Made by a program: the position numbers and the translations under genes. Source: Amoebidium appalachense (Eukaryota; Ichthyosporea). Taken from it: a stretch of 64,000 bases of DNA. Under the pieces are notes generated by a model that searched no databases, had not been told where the DNA came from, and saw only the letters and a program-made list of their open reading frames with translations. This document shows, one piece after another, positions 1 to 20,780 of this stretch. The stretch is taken from NCBI GenBank assembly GCA_963693365.1, contig CAVNZM010000012.1, positions 2,604,001-2,668,000 of the forward strand, given 5' to 3'. The stretch's first letter is position 1. Every line of letters starts with the position of its first letter.

Positions 1-202
1 CACCACCACCACCACCACACCACCACATCTTTGTGCCTTACTTCGCCTATTCTTTGGACATGCAATCGTTGGTTTGGTTTGTGTTTTTGTGTGTTGCACC
101 CTCCCCCCCCTTACGAACACTTCACATCCCTACACAGGTACGACTGATAATATTAAGGTCGTACTGACACAACACACACACACACACACACACACACACG
201 CG

Positions 203-273
<71 letters not shown>

Positions 274-279
274 CTACAG

Positions 280-8213
<7,934 letters not shown>

Positions 8214-8227
8214 ATGTGTGTGGGTGT

Positions 8228-8301
<74 letters not shown>

Positions 8302-8337
8302 GTCCATCCCATTGTCTGTCAGTCAGTCTGTGTGTGT

Positions 8338-8372
<35 letters not shown>

Positions 8373-9725
8373 GGCTGGCGTTTTGAATGTGAATCTTGCC
8401 TGTATTGTAAGACATGTCGACTCACGGGTTAATTTGAGGTAAAACGTGAAGTTGTTAAAGATATGGCTCTATTTAATCGCATTATGTAATCGATGGAGAG
8501 ACGTATGTGTGGTTCGTCAGTTTGAAAATGGACAGCAAAGTTGGGAACGCCCGTTGCCACTTTCTCCTTTGTAACCATACGTGTGAAAGATCCCCATTCA
8601 TGGAGACCGCACTCACATATATATTTTGTACGTAGGCATGCACCACGTAATATAAGCACACACGATATTTGACATATTTACACAGCGGTGCCTATATAGC
8701 ATGTCGAATCTAGCGGCGAAGTTTGTGTGTGCCGAGCTGTGTATGCACACACACACACACACACACCAACAGAAAGTAGTATTGATGGGGGCTGTGTTTG
8801 TGGATGTCTCTGCGTGTGTACTTAGGTTAGGAAATATGCCTAGCTTGAAGGTTTTTGAGCTTTCCTCAGTTCTTTCCTTTTCACATGTTGGATAGTTTGT
8901 TCCAAAGTTGTTGATAGTCTGCTTGCTCTTGTGTTGTTTTTTTTTAGGGATCCGTTGAGTACTAACTATAGATTTACATGCTTGTTTTGATTTTTCGTAC
9001 AGTTCTAAATCGATTATTTTCAGGAAGCAGGGCTGTAAACTTCCCTGTAGCCTAGATCATCATCTAGACCTCTACGCAAATAATAGAATGCCTACAATGC
9101 TATAGTTTTGATGAATGACACGTACACTTGAGTCCATCAAAATTTAATCTGTTCTCAAGACGTGGACAAAACAACACAGAAACACCCGTAACTTTCAATC
9201 TCAGGAAGTAGGGAAGTCGCAAAGAAGCTTTGTATTAATGCTATTACTGTAGGTAACCTAAGGTTGGTGTTCGGATGTAGAAATAGCTATCATATAAACG
9301 GTTGTGGGGGGAGGGGGAGGGTGGGGGGGGGGGGAAGGGGGGAGGGGATCCGGATCGGTCAGATACTAGGCTGGCCGGATGAGCATGCAAACACCGAGTG
9401 TGATCTCTCCCAGTGCACGGACGTCATGCATGAATGAACATATTACCAGCATGTCTGGTGCTCTTTCGTAAACTGCCACAGGCCCTCAACTGCTGTACTA
9501 TCGCGGCAAAAGAATGATGCCCCCCCCCCCCCCCCCCCCCCAGGCTCTCCCTGCGTTTCGGCCGGAGGTGGGTGCTGAGACGTGATCCTGCATCATGAAT
9601 GCGCTACACAAGCTGAAGGCTTGCAATATTTGTATGTCTTTGTGGTGGTGGATGGTAGTGGTGGTGATGGTGTTGGTGGTGGTGGTGGTGGTGGTGGTGG
9701 TGGTGGTGGTGGTGGTGGTGGTGGT

Positions 9726-9771
<46 letters not shown>

Positions 9772-10034
9772 CGGTCGTGAGTGAGATGTAGGAGCATTCA
9801 GTACTAGCTAGTGCCGGCATTTCTTGGGGGAAAAAAAAAAAAAGCCCAAAATTATCTAACTGAAAGAATTATTCAAGTTTGGTGCTCCTTTTTATCGATT
9901 TTGAAGTTGAGTCCATATATTACATCTGCAAAACGGTACTATCACTCTACGGAGCAAGCCTACTAATTATTAGAACATTGACTGCAACAGCATGACTGTG
10001 TGGGTGTGCGGGTGTTTGTGTGTGTGAGAGAGAA

Positions 10035-10096
<62 letters not shown>

Positions 10097-10202
10097 CAGG
10101 TGTGTTACTACTAGGCTACGTGGTTGTGGCGTGAGTACGCAGGCTGCACATATGGATTCCGAACCGTGTGCGTTACATGCAGCTCTGCTGTGTCTGTGTG
10201 TG

Positions 10203-10260
<58 letters not shown>

Positions 10261-10619
10261 CGTGTTTGTGTGTCAGTGTGTGTCAGTGTGTGTGTGTATT
10301 TCTGTTCAACAACGTACGTGTGAGGCTCTTTCGTTCTATTAGTAAGTGAGGCATGCATATCTTACATGTGTACACGGGCCCGGCCTTGTATGGCCCAAGC
10401 TATCTAGCTAACAACCTAGCTATCAGTAACTGTTACACGTGAACCTAAATACAGCAGATGTGATTTCAAAACATGAGCAAATAATATCTGCACTCTGCGC
10501 ACGCTATACATGTACAGTGCAGATTTCAATTGTGAACTTGTGAAGTCGCTATCTAGATATAGACAAGGTCATGACCGGGTCACCTAGATCTAACACCAGA
10601 ATCTGTACAGAATCTACTA
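8214..10619. other. Intergenic region between SETD2 and first NXPE-like gene
   Basis: The region begins with (GT)n (8219-8299) and a G-run (8340-8371), which probably form the SETD2 3' untranslated region. Unique AT-rich sequence follows, with a (GGT)n array passing into a G-run at 9640-9770, a C-run at 9521-9541, and (GT)n at 10036-10093 and 10196-10256. No convincing gene was seen. Confidence 0.6.
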
Positions 10620-13315
10620 TTAATGCCGGCGGGTAGGGCCACATACACCATCTAGAAGAGCATCTACAACCCGCTTACCCACCACCCCCATCGTGACGTC
10701 AAACGGGTTGTAATGCAACAGCCCAGGCTGGGAATTCCGTGGGCACACATAATGGTCGATGCACACAGAGAGATCTGCCTTGGGGAGGGCCATCGTGAAG
10801 AAATCCAAAAACTTAATACTGTGTCCGATTTTGGCTACATATGCCTTTTGGATTTCGGCAATTGCCTGAAGGGTCGGGTTACGGCGATACCATCTGTGCT
10901 CAAATTCGTTCCACGAATAGGGAGGGGAGCTCGAAAGAATAACCGTCGCATTTGTAGAATTCAACAACTGGCCCAATTTTTCCATCACAATGTCCAACCG
11001 AGGAATATTCTCGCCCATGTTTGTGCAATGGGCGAGATTCCATGCCCCAGTCTGCAGTAGAAAAACGTCGCCCTGCCGAAACCCACGCGGGATGGTCCCT
11101 GCCCTAATTTGGTTAATCGGATCGTCCATTCGGCCAATCACCTGGTCGAAAAATGTGCAGTGTTGGTGGATAAGGTGCTCGTTAAAGTATGTATGGTCAG
11201 GATGGTGTAGCTCGATGTTTTGATCACGGACACCGATCCGATCTGCGATCTCGTCGAATGAAAAACGAGCATGCGATGCTCCGGCCAATAAGAAGCTGCG
11301 GTCGTTTCGCTGAAGGCAGCGTCTCAGCCGTGCCCTGATTTGTTGAAGGAGATGGTTAAACTATGTAATCCAATGTATCATATCCATAAAAAAATCGTGG
11401 GCTCAGAGCTTGTGGCACAAACCCTAAGCTGAGCAAAATACCACACGGTGAATCTTCAGATCTAGACACCACGTGACTGAAAAGTTGATCACTACCACCC
11501 CCCCTTTGGATACTCAACGACCAACCATAGGCCTGGCACGATGCAAGGTGTCACATCATTGGCAAAGCTCGAGCCCTATCTATTCAAGTAAACAGTGGAT
11601 GTGCTATGATACAACCAGGCGCTGCTAGTACCTAGATACGTGTACTGATGACAAAGGAAAGTGTCACATGCAGCACTACAGCGTAAACAACAGTTGGCAC
11701 CGTGCACATCTAGACACAAAGGTGGGGCAGGGGAGGGGCGGAGGGTGGGGGGGGGGGGGGGGGGGGGGGGGGAGGGGGGGATTTCAGCTGTCAGGCTGTG
11801 AATCTAAGTTTCAACTTTATGAGGTGGCATTTCCGGTTCATAAAGCAAAAGTCCTGGACAGAGTGCGGCAAAAAGGTAGCTCATTAGGCTCCTGAAAAAG
11901 AGGTCTTACCGTAAAGGCTTGTTCTTTGTAACAAAGTTGCCGCCGGCCGTGTCCCAGTCCGTCAGACTGCAGACACTAGCGGGCACATAGGTGAGGTTCT
12001 GCGTGGGCCCTGTGCCCTGGTCACCCTTCCACTTGATCCACGTGCCCCCAAAATCACCCGCCGCAGACGCCTCGTTTTGAGTGCACGGCCGCAATACATC
12101 GTCACCGTTCCAGTTATCCGGTCGCTCGATATTGACCAAAAACGCATCTGTAAGCACCGGAAAATTATAGAGTTTGGACGTTTTGATCACCATGTCGTTG
12201 GGGTTGGTAAGGTCAATCGAGCGTACAGGTTGCGTTTCGAAGCCGTTGAAATGTGTGTAGTCCAGGTGCACGTTTGTGGACACAGTTACATTTTTGACAC
12301 TGTAGCGGAAAAGAACAGCTACCGACGCTGCCACCGGACAATAGACCGTGTATGAGCCATTGAAATGGTCTTCTATTTTGCACAAAGTCACTAACTCAGT
12401 GACATTTGTATCCTCGCCTACTGACCGAGTGATCACGTGTGCGCGGTAGGAGCTTCCTCCGAGTTCGCCACCCACAGGTCTCCTCTTGACATTGTCGTTG
12501 GCGACAACTGTGTGTGTTTCGTGGATTTTAAACTTGACCACCTCACCACCATCACCCAATACTGGCTGTTCCACCGTGAAGTTGATTGCAAAGGGTTCTG
12601 ACCCTCTGATAAGATATGATGCTGGCGCCTGCAGAGCTGCAAACCACTGTCGTGCGGCAGGTCCCAAGTCCTCCTCCTTCCCACCCAGGGAGTGAAAGTG
12701 AGGGAGTGAGTTTTCAAACAGCGTAGAGCTACACCCTGTTTCGGCGTCGCACACTGGGCGTTTCAATACGGGAGTTTGACACAACCTATTGTTCGGCTGT
12801 TGCACTGTGTTGAGCCGGAACTCACCAGAAACTCGCAACAGAGGCTGAGGTGTAGTGGTTCCTCCAGAGTCTGTCGTTTGCGCATCTGCTGGTTCAACCT
12901 GGTGGGAAGGTTTGAGGCTGGCAGTTGACGTGTTCTGTTTCGACCACACGTCCTTTGTGGTGCCTAACTGTGTGCTGATGCTAGACTCGGTGTTTACTTG
13001 CATCTCGCTGCTAACCGAGGTGAAGAAAGTGAATATGACAACGAGCAATGCTGCTACAGCAAGCCCGAACGTCACTCTGCCTAGGGCTGAGCGAGTTTGC
13101 GTGAAAATAACATGTTTTGAGGCGATTTTGCTCCATATTCTAGGACTCTGCGCTGTGTGTGTGTTTTTGTGCTCTGTACTTTTACGTTTTGCGTTTTGCG
13201 TCTCATGTTCATCGTTGACAATGTCATCTAGAGCAACAAGATGGCAGTGGCTGTATTCTGTTGCTACAACAGATGTTTCTTTAAAGGGGAAACTGTCCCC
13301 GAGTTTGGGTGTCAT
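10620..13315 (-). CDS. NXPE-like type II membrane protein with SGNH-esterase-like domain, copy 1
   Basis: Two exons, 13315-11910 and 11334-10620, join through GTAAGA and an AAATCAG acceptor in phase to give about 706 residues. Residues 1-80 are a polar cytosolic tail and 81-99 a single hydrophobic anchor. The lumenal part has several Asn-X-Ser/Thr sites and a filamin/Ig-like region containing DHFNGSYTVYCPVAASVAVL, which matches the GNGTYTV pattern of NXPE proteins. A Cys/Trp-rich segment (GGTWIKWKGD) and CLQRNDRSFLLAGASHARF open an SGNH-like fold. Ser489 of GASH is the candidate nucleophile, Asn568 lies in QTGAWN, and Asp662-His663 in IDHYVC are the candidate acid and base. Family members act in the secretory pathway, some as acyl-ester enzymes on glycans; the substrate here is unknown. 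The NXPE assignment rests on architecture and short motifs. Confidence 0.7.
11335..11909 (-). other. Intron of NXPE-like copy 1
   Basis: The donor GTAAGAC lies at 11903-11909 on the minus strand and the acceptor AAATCAG at 11335-11341. A G-run occupies about 11747-11772. The equivalent intron of the second copy lies at the same codon, which shows that the two genes share structure by descent. Confidence 0.75.
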
Positions 13316-14374
13316 TTCAACGATGTGTCAAAGTTTTTGCGAGTGTGGTGTTCTATTAAAGCTCGTTTTTCTTCGAACTGCGCTTACGAATCCCTCGCCA
13401 CGGTGGAACCTAGAGGCCCTGCAGGCTGTTAGATCTCATGTGCACTAACATCACTGATGAATCACTAAATATAATGCATAGTGCTCCTGGTGCTGCTCTT
13501 GTGGTTGACAGGAAATATAACATTACGGTAGTGGCTGCTACTGTGACTACACGGTAACCTATAGTAGGCGATATGTCTTCATAAACAAACGAAGTCTTTC
13601 AAGTGTCAGTCGAGTCGCTCTGTGCATCGTCAAAATGATCATAATATCTTATATCATAGGTGAACCAGGCTGTGAAAATAGTTGGGGTTTGATGGCCGCG
13701 GAATTGTCCCTGAACCCCCAAAAAGTGTCTCTAACTTTTAGAGGCTAGGTGCACCAATGTTCCAACCAGTGGCTATAAAACAGCAAAACCCATAAATATA
13801 AACACCTCTGAGGACGGTTGGGGCCATCCAGACAGGGGGAATGTTGTTAAAATGGCACCAGCCAAAACGAGTTTCATACCCTGACGTGAACGCACTTTCT
13901 TGTTTCCTTTGTAGGCTATTTTAGGATTTGGATTTGTGCGACGGCACATTCTGATTGGGCCAGAAGACATCATGATCTGACCCCCCATACCCACCGGTGC
14001 ATATGGGGATAACTATTCAAGAGCAAGATATTTTACTATAAAGATACATTTTGGTACCTGAATGGGGTTTGAGCGATATTTTTATATATATGGATATCTG
14101 CATAATAACTTAAAACCACATATATCATGACTGTCATTCGAATTCGACCACCTACACTATATATCTAGCTGGGGGTTTACGCTGTTTACTCGAGGCAAAG
14201 AGACCAGTCTCAGGTATGGGGGGTTTTTGCTCGGAATATCCCCTCAGCGGTATATCATGATCACGTACATAGCTGTCGGGTGATGATTATATATCAGGGT
14301 TTACTTTCTCTACGAGACACCATAAAGACTAAGAATTTTTCTTTTTTTTTTTTTTGAATTTTTTTTTTCTTCTT

Positions 14375-14490
14375 TTGACTGGATTTATTCGACGGAAAGA
14401 TATGCAAGTATGCACGGCATACTGAGAAGACAATAAAGGGGTTTACACACTTTTTATTGCGTGGACATTGCCGGAGGCCCAGCCACATTC
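14375..14490. repeat. Dispersed repeat T, copy 1
   Basis: Two modules, GGATTTATTCGACGGAAAG through AGAAGACAATAAA, then GTTTACACACTTTTTATTGC through CCCAGCCACATTCGAC. Both recur at 59545-59707 on the opposite strand in the reverse order. The second module also occurs at 14833-14940. Confidence 0.85.
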
Positions 14491-14832
14491 GACAATAAAC
14501 ACGAGTTATCCAGTAACCGTGAAGTGCATACTGAGATACCTGAACACTGTGTGAAAATCATATAAATACTCAATGTGACGACCAACAGAATTCAACAAAA
14601 AGTCTAAAGTGGTCACATTGCTAGCCAGTGTAGCATACACCCGTAGGGAAAGAGGTAAAACGCGACATAAAAACTCACACCTATCAACATGCTTGCGAAT
14701 CTAAAAAGTTCAGCACAAAAGTGGCACCAGCGGCGATGAAAACAAAAATTACAACGCCACTGCACAACTTCCCAGGCAATATCAACATCAGAGCACCATA
14801 CAGACTTATCTACTAGGGTGGTATCCATACGT

Positions 14833-14940
14833 GGGTTTACACACTTTTTATTGCGTGGACACTGCCGGAGGCCCAGGGACATTCGACGGCCTACTGCGTT
14901 TTCCAGCGCAGCCAATCAAATGCAGCCAGTGACATATACT
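14833..14940. repeat. Dispersed repeat T, copy 2
   Basis: It contains GTTTACACACTTTTTATTGC and the following GTGGACACTGCCGGAGGCCC, then CGGCCTACTGCG and a CAGCGCAGCCAATCAAATGC segment. That last segment is shared with the copy at 59610-59660 and absent from 14375-14490. Confidence 0.85.
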
Positions 14941-15040
14941 TAGCTTGATTCATCAAGCACTATTTAGAGTGTATTCTAGGGCAATCATTGGTTGAAATAG
15001 TGTTTCTAACAATGATAGCCTATTGGGTGAGCTCCGTTGG

Positions 15041-15049
15041 TATATAAGG
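15041..15049 (+). promoter_or_regulatory. TATA-like box of the YR element
   Basis: TATATAAGG lies 173 bases before the candidate ATG at 15214. A perfect inverted repeat, AACGTCGCA with TTGCGACGTT, follows at about 15082-15111 and could be a leader hairpin. Confidence 0.4.
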
Positions 15050-15213
15050 AGCGAACTCCTACTAGTCCTTAGCTCATTTCCCAACGTCGCACCCACTTCA
15101 TATTGCGACGTTTTTGGCGAGAGCTCGGTTTAGGTTGCAGTCCCCTTCGCACACTTAGATCTAAGTAAGCTACGGTAGGTGGCAGAACTTGTCACCCTAA
15201 TTCCTCGCCTAGC

Positions 15214-15723
15214 ATGGAGAACGCTGCCTTCAACCTGTATAGCGTCGAGGTTCGCAGGCTCCTTCCGGCTGATAACCACAACAAGGAGGAGTCGGACGAG
15301 CAGCGGTGTGAGCGCCTTCGGCAAACTTAGAACCCGCAGCAAAACGTGCTACGCCTCACCCGCGGCGAGTTCGTGGAGTCGCACGCATCTCTACAAGCCG
15401 TCGAGCATTTTGTGGTTGACGGGCGTTTCCCATTTGGCCCACGGCCCTTGTCGTCAGACGGATTGTTCCCTGGGGGAGACCTCCCCAAGCCCATCAAGGA
15501 AGAGGCTGAACAGTGGATAGGGCTGGTCAACACGGGTGTGCAGGCGCACAATTTGGTTGCTGCACTACCCAAGCTAGCCAACGAGTCGGCGGACGCCTTT
15601 GCGGCCCGTCAGCTTACCCTGCTCCGCGAGCTCGTCGTCGACCTCATCAGTTACGGCGGCGACAGACTCCAGCTGTTGTACATTCGGCGCGCGGAGGGTC
15701 ACGCAGTTGCAGAGGTCGCCCGC
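15214..15723 (+). pseudogene. YR element ORF1 (gag-like), first part
   Basis: The frame opens at ATG 15214 and runs to the insertion point of element A, with one in-frame TAG at 15328-15330 (one change from a Gln codon). The product contains FPFGPRPLSSDGLFPGGDLP, then an Ala/Leu-rich helical segment ending DLISYGGDRLQLLYIRRAEG. This resembles the capsid-like first ORF of DIRS/Ngaro elements, but no diagnostic motif was found. It continues in frame at 29066. Confidence 0.5.
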
Positions 15724-15774
15724 TGACATATACTAATCCGTCTCAGCAGATTAACCTAAGTCTACGATCGAGAT

Positions 15775-15823
<49 letters not shown>
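15724..15823 (+). repeat. Element A 5' LTR, left fragment
   Basis: It is identical in its first ~55 bases to the start of the 3' LTR at 28348 (TGACATATACTAATCCG through GATCGAGATC), followed by a G-run of about 46. Element R begins within or at the end of this G-run. Confidence 0.85.
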
Positions 15824-15824
<1 letters not shown>

Positions 15825-18265
15825 GTCGTGGCAACAAACAGAGTGTATATGAACTACTCTAACTATCTGCACGCTTAAAGGGGCTCGAAACTGTGTATAC
15901 GTATAAACTTTTTCTTTGAGTTGGGTGGGAAGCGAGTTTTTTGTGTTCTGAGAAGAACTTCCAAAAGCCCGCGACCCCGCGAGACACTTCACAGACACGC
16001 GGCCCACTGGCCAGACAAATACCACAGTGACATTCAGCCAATCACAACACTCCCTCCCCCACAGACTACACGCACTCCACACCATTGGCTACCGCGACCT
16101 CAGACACCCCTACAGCACTACAACACGTACACACGTTTACTCACAATACATATAAGCATACACACACGCGAGCAGGCAACATGGGTCTCGCCACGCACAC
16201 AGCAAGAAGCAATACAACATTTAACATGGAGAGTACGCAGAGGCATGGGGCATGCACGCGCGCACCAAACAATCAGCCGCCGCTGCATCAGATTCTCCCC
16301 ATACCACTGATTAATCTCCTCATACCCCATTTAGACCCCGGCATCACTATGCAAGAAAACCCCCGAAATTAACTCACCAAAACACAAAATATAGAAGTAA
16401 ACTAATACGAATCAGCTCAGCACATGACAACTCCCCCCTCGCACAGAAAATAACTGAGTTCCACCTCAGTAAAAACTACCTAAAAACAAAATAAAGTTAT
16501 GTGCTGAGCGACTACAACTACCGCTACCCATGCAGGAAGCAACATTTAACATATAACATAAAACATATACATACATCCACACACCACCCCACCATGGTTA
16601 ATACCCAACCCAACCCCAAAACAAGGATAAGAACCGCCACTGACGTTGCCCTGTAGATGCACCTCTGCCCCCGTCCACAACCTGCACCCAAAACCCCATG
16701 CCCCTGGCACAATGTTATATCGAGTGGAACATAGCAACAGACATGATAACAGACACCATCCATACAACCACACTCAGCATGCCCCATCCACAAAGAATTC
16801 CTAGCAAAACCTAACATGCCACTGACGAACACCTCCAGACTCATGTGACGTACACCTCCAGACTCTCTTGCTGGCCATTCCTCTACCCGACAAAGACTCC
16901 TACTACGTAGGTCCCGGTGGTTTGGGAATGCCTCTGCCCCAACCGTGCCCTACCCAGCGGTGTGTCTAAGGCCTACTGCTGCACTGGGCACCACAACACT
17001 ACTCAACAACACTACGGGCAGCCACTCCAAAGGGCCTCAACACCAGGCCCAGGGCAGCCACTCCAAGGGGCCTCAGCACCAGGCCTTTTGACGACGGGGG
17101 TTCACAACAGTGGGGGCCTGCCACTGCCATGACTACACTTCGACCCCCCCCCCAGCCCCCTCGTCAGAGGGCCGAGCTCCCAGACAGCAGCAGGACTTTC
17201 TATTCCACTGACCCTAACCACACACGTCGCCAACACAGGACTCATACACACGTCGAAAACGCCAGGCACCAGTAGAAAACTCGCCGAAAAATAACACCAC
17301 ACAACAGTTACTCCCATAGTATTACAACAACAACAACCCAAGAGATGGCCTACCCCCTAATAAAACCTTCATACCAGCAACACGGTCACCGACGTCCCTG
17401 CCCCCCACGACGGGGCTGTTTACACCACGCGTTGCCCCCGCTCCTTGCAGTTGTCGCAGGTGCACACCTGGGAAAGAGCCTGGCGCCGGCTCTTGCTGTC
17501 CCGCCCAAAGACGCTAGTCTGGCCCATCTGTTATCCCGTTGTGGCCGTGGCTGGTAGGGCTGGCAGTAGCGCCGTGGGGAGGGTGACCGCCGCCGGTCCC
17601 CTCTGAGGCCTCTGCTGGGCAAACGGCCCTGAGCTTGCTAAGTCACCTAGGGAGGTCAAGGTCCTTAGCGAGGACTAAGTCCCCTGTGATACTAGTCCTA
17701 CTGCTCATGTTGCCTATGCCAACTGTTGCTAGCTGTAGGTCTGTGTGTGCGTATGTTTCTTCTACCTCTAACCGTCGAAAAAGGCCTAAGACAAAACCAC
17801 TCATAACCGCTAGGCGTGAAAAAAAAAAAAAAAACTAGGGGTGAAAGCAACAGCCCAGAAGGACTAACAGTGCGTGTGCCCCCTCCCTGCAAAAAACTGC
17901 AGAGAAAGGGGGTGTAGCTTGTCGTACCTACAAACAGAGTGTATATGAACTACTCTAACTATCTGCACGCTTAAAGGGGCTCGAAACTGTGTATACGTAT
18001 AAACTTTTTCTTTGAGTTGGGTGGGAAGCGAGTTTTTTGTGTTCTGAGAAGAACTTCCAAAAGCCCGCGACCCCGCGAGACACTTCACAGACACGCGGCC
18101 CACTGGCCAGACAAATACCACAGTGACATTCAGCCAATCACAACACTCCCTCCCCCACAGACTACACGCACTCCACACCATTGGCTACCGCGACCTCAGA
18201 CACCCCTACAGCACTACAACACGTACACACGTTTACTCACAATACATATAAGCATACACACACGC
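15824..18265 (-). mobile_element. Element R: short non-autonomous LTR retrotransposon
   Basis: On the minus strand the 3' LTR (16429-15824) starts TGTCATGTGC and ends CCACGACA. It is preceded by the polypurine tract GAGGGGGGAGT (16430-16440). The 5' LTR is partial (18265-17920), ending in a variant GTACGACA, and is followed by AGCTACACCCCC. The internal part is only about 1.5 kb and shows no pol motif. The leader (17840-17919) resembles the leader of elements A and B (CAACAGCCCAGAAGGA), so R probably uses their proteins. Confidence 0.75.
16430..17919 (-). other. Internal region of element R
   Basis: C-rich on the plus strand, with no recognisable domain. The minus-strand frame at 17622-17386 is Arg/Pro-rich and could be a gag remnant, but nothing diagnostic is present. 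A direct repeat around 17030-17075 (GGGCAGCCACTCCAA with CCTCAACACCAGGCC) is a short tandem duplication. Confidence 0.45.
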
Positions 18266-19609
18266 TGTTTCTACGTGTCTGTGCCTTCCCCCCCTTCCCC
18301 CTTTACTCTGATGGTGTGTGTCCCCCCCCCTCCCGGAAACAATGGCACAGAAACCCCCTCCGGTGTGGTTAGAATAAACACCGGGTTGGGACAAGAAACA
18401 CTGAGACCATCCACTTGTGGCTGGGGAACCTCCCCCAACCCCAAAACATTCACACCATTCATACCTTTGGTAGAGTCACCCCACAAACATTCATGCCATA
18501 CCACCTCGACGCTGTCTTGAGGACCCACGACGATGCCCGGCTCCCACACGTATCGGGGCGGTGAGGGGGCAAAGGGAAGCTTAACCTGGGGTGGGGGAGG
18601 GTAAAGGTTCTCTGCAACCTGGGGGGGACCGATACTGTCCCCCCCCCTCCCTCAGTGACCCCAGCTTCCCCCTCCCCCGGAACTCAATAGCTCTTGTAAC
18701 TACGGCAATATGCAGCAGAGTGCCCTTGCCGGCCACAAAAGTAACATGCACCAAAGAAGGGGCCAGGGGGGACTTCAAAACCTTGGCGCAAAGCATAACC
18801 GGGAGCCCGGTCATGCTGGGGGGGCCCACCGTGTGCACCACGGCCCCCCCTTCCCCCCTGCCCCCCTCGGCCTCTCTCACCACCACGACCAAACCCACCA
18901 CCCCCTCCATCTCCCCCCCCCCCCCCCCCCTCTCCCCCCCACCCCCCCCTCTCTCCCCCCCTCACCACCATTTCCACCCCCTCCCTCTACCCTGCCCACC
19001 ACCACGAGCAAGATAAGGGGCAAACCTCTCGGTGAACTGCTGCTGTTGTCCTCCACGTCCACCTCGGCCACGACCGCTGTGTCCACCCCGGTCGCCGCCA
19101 CGGCCACCCCGGAAGCCGAAGCCCCCTCGGCCAGAGAAGACGGCCTGGGAGAGCTCGGCAACCTGCTTGACCAACATGGTGAGTGCATCTGGCTGTTCAC
19201 CCTCTTTTTTCTCTTTTTCCCCCTTCTGTCCACTCTCCTTCTTTTTCTGGTCTACTTCCATCACCTCCTTTTTATCCCTCTTATTGAACTTCACCTCGTG
19301 CATGGCAAGCAAGTGACGTTTAACATGCAACACCACCTCATCTACATCATCATGCTCCCCAAACATGCGTGCAGTGTCTGTGTTTACAGAGAGAGCCTTA
19401 CGAGCAAACTCGAATTTTTCCCTATCACTCACGTCACCAGCTAACTCGCAAAGGTCTTCAAAGACCCGATATTCTCTCTCAAAGAATGCACGAGCTTCTA
19501 CGGGGGACATATCTAAAGTGGGAAAGGTATACTTCCATTCTCTGAGCTGGGCCCGGAAGGTACGGCGCCGGTCGGCCGTCAGGTATCGGCCGACGAGCCG
19601 GGCCGTATA
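18266..19609 (-). pseudogene. Inverted copy of element A gag 3' part
   Basis: It matches the minus-strand gag of element B at about 31885-33148 almost base for base, including the zinc knuckle (CYFCGRQGHSAAYC), the Arg/Gly-rich region and the acidic/Lys linker. It also matches in inverted orientation the degraded gag at 22102-23270. Its outer edge is cut into element R at 18265. Confidence 0.8.
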
Positions 19610-20213
19610 TGTCGTGGCAACAAACAGAGTGTATATGAACTACTCTAACTATCTGCACGCTTAAAGGGGCTCGAAACCGTGTATACGTATAAACTTTTCT
19701 TTGAGTTGGGTGGGAAGCGGGTTTTTTGTGTTCTGAGAAGAACTTCCAAAAGCCCGCGACCCCGCGAGACACTTCACAGACACGCGGCCCACTGGCCAGA
19801 CAAATACCACAGTGACATTCAGCCAATCACAACACTCCCTCCCCCACAGACTACACGCACTCCACACCATTGGCTACCGCGACCTCAGACACCCCTACAG
19901 CACTACAACACGTACACACGTTTACTCACAATACATATAAGCATACACACACGCGAGCAGGCAACATGGGTCTCGCCACGCACACAGCAAGAAGCAATAC
20001 AACATTTAACATGGAGAGTACGCAGAGGCATGGGGCATGCACGCGCGCACCAAACAATCAGCCGCCGCTGCATCAGATTCTCCCCATACCACTGATTAAT
20101 CTCCTCATACCCCATTTAGACCCCGGCATCACTATGCAAGAAAACCCCGAAATTAACTCACCAAAACACAAAATATAGAAGTAAACTAATACGAATCAGC
20201 TCAGCACATGACA
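19610..20213 (-). mobile_element. Solo LTR of element R inserted in gag
   Basis: A 604-bp LTR bounded by TG and CA and flanked by the duplication GTATA (19605-19609 and 20214-20218). The intact gag of element B at 33148-33155 has the empty site with a single GTATA. It is nearly identical to the LTR at 15824-16429. Confidence 0.9.
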
Positions 20214-20714
20214 GTATACTCGAGCTCGTTTTCCGGCCGTGTGAAGGCCTCGAGCTCCCCGTCCACGTCGTCGGTGCTGTTCTCGTCCTCGTCGTCGGGG
20301 ATGAACCGTGCGGCCAGACGTTTCTGGCTGAGTGTCCGGGACACCATCTCGTCCCTCCCCTCGTCGTACTGCTGCTCGTATATACGAGCCGTCACCTGGG
20401 GGGCCTGCTCGGCCCGGTACGGGTGCTCCTCCATCAGGGTGCATAAGTCGGCCATTGTTTTGTGGTCGATGCACTGTTTGATCATTAAGCACGAGGCCGC
20501 CACAGTGGGGGCCTTCTTTGTGTCTAACACTAGTGTGGGTGTGTTAGCTAGGAGTGTCCTAAGCCACCTAGGTATTTCCCGAGTCGTGTTTGAGTATAAA
20601 ACTGAAAGCTGTGGTCTGTCTAACATCTAGTGTATGAACCTGTGGTACCTGTGTGTGCAGGGAGCTATCCTCCACTGCCAATGCGTAGAACATGTCTACG
20701 TTAAACTTAGCCCT
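20214..20714 (-). pseudogene. Element A gag 5' part, inverted
   Basis: It corresponds to the gag amino end of element B (33647-33155). The would-be ATG is changed to AGG near 20712, and an extra C at 20576-20580 shifts the frame, so it cannot give full-length gag. A T-run of about 30 in the leader follows at 20751-20780, much longer than in B. Confidence 0.75.
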
Positions 20715-20748
20715 TGTGTGGTGCCTTACTCGGGTGGTGTTTTTGTGT

Positions 20749-20780
<32 letters not shown>

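Larger units (their letters stand above)
13316..15040. other. Intergenic region upstream of NXPE-like copy 1
   Basis: AT-rich unique sequence with several TATATA stretches (14080-14170) and T-runs at 14339-14368. It contains two copies of a dispersed repeat, listed separately. No gene was seen; the open frames inside the repeat are not coding. Confidence 0.5.

Noticed and set aside
1-30. CAC repeat at the window start as a telomere-like sequence
   Set aside because: It is an irregular (CAC)n microsatellite inside a gene, not a terminal TTAGGG-type array.
14294-14915. Repeated peptide LGLRQCPRNKKCVNP on three ORFs
   Set aside because: It is encoded by dispersed repeat T; there is no start, domain or conserved frame beyond the repeat.
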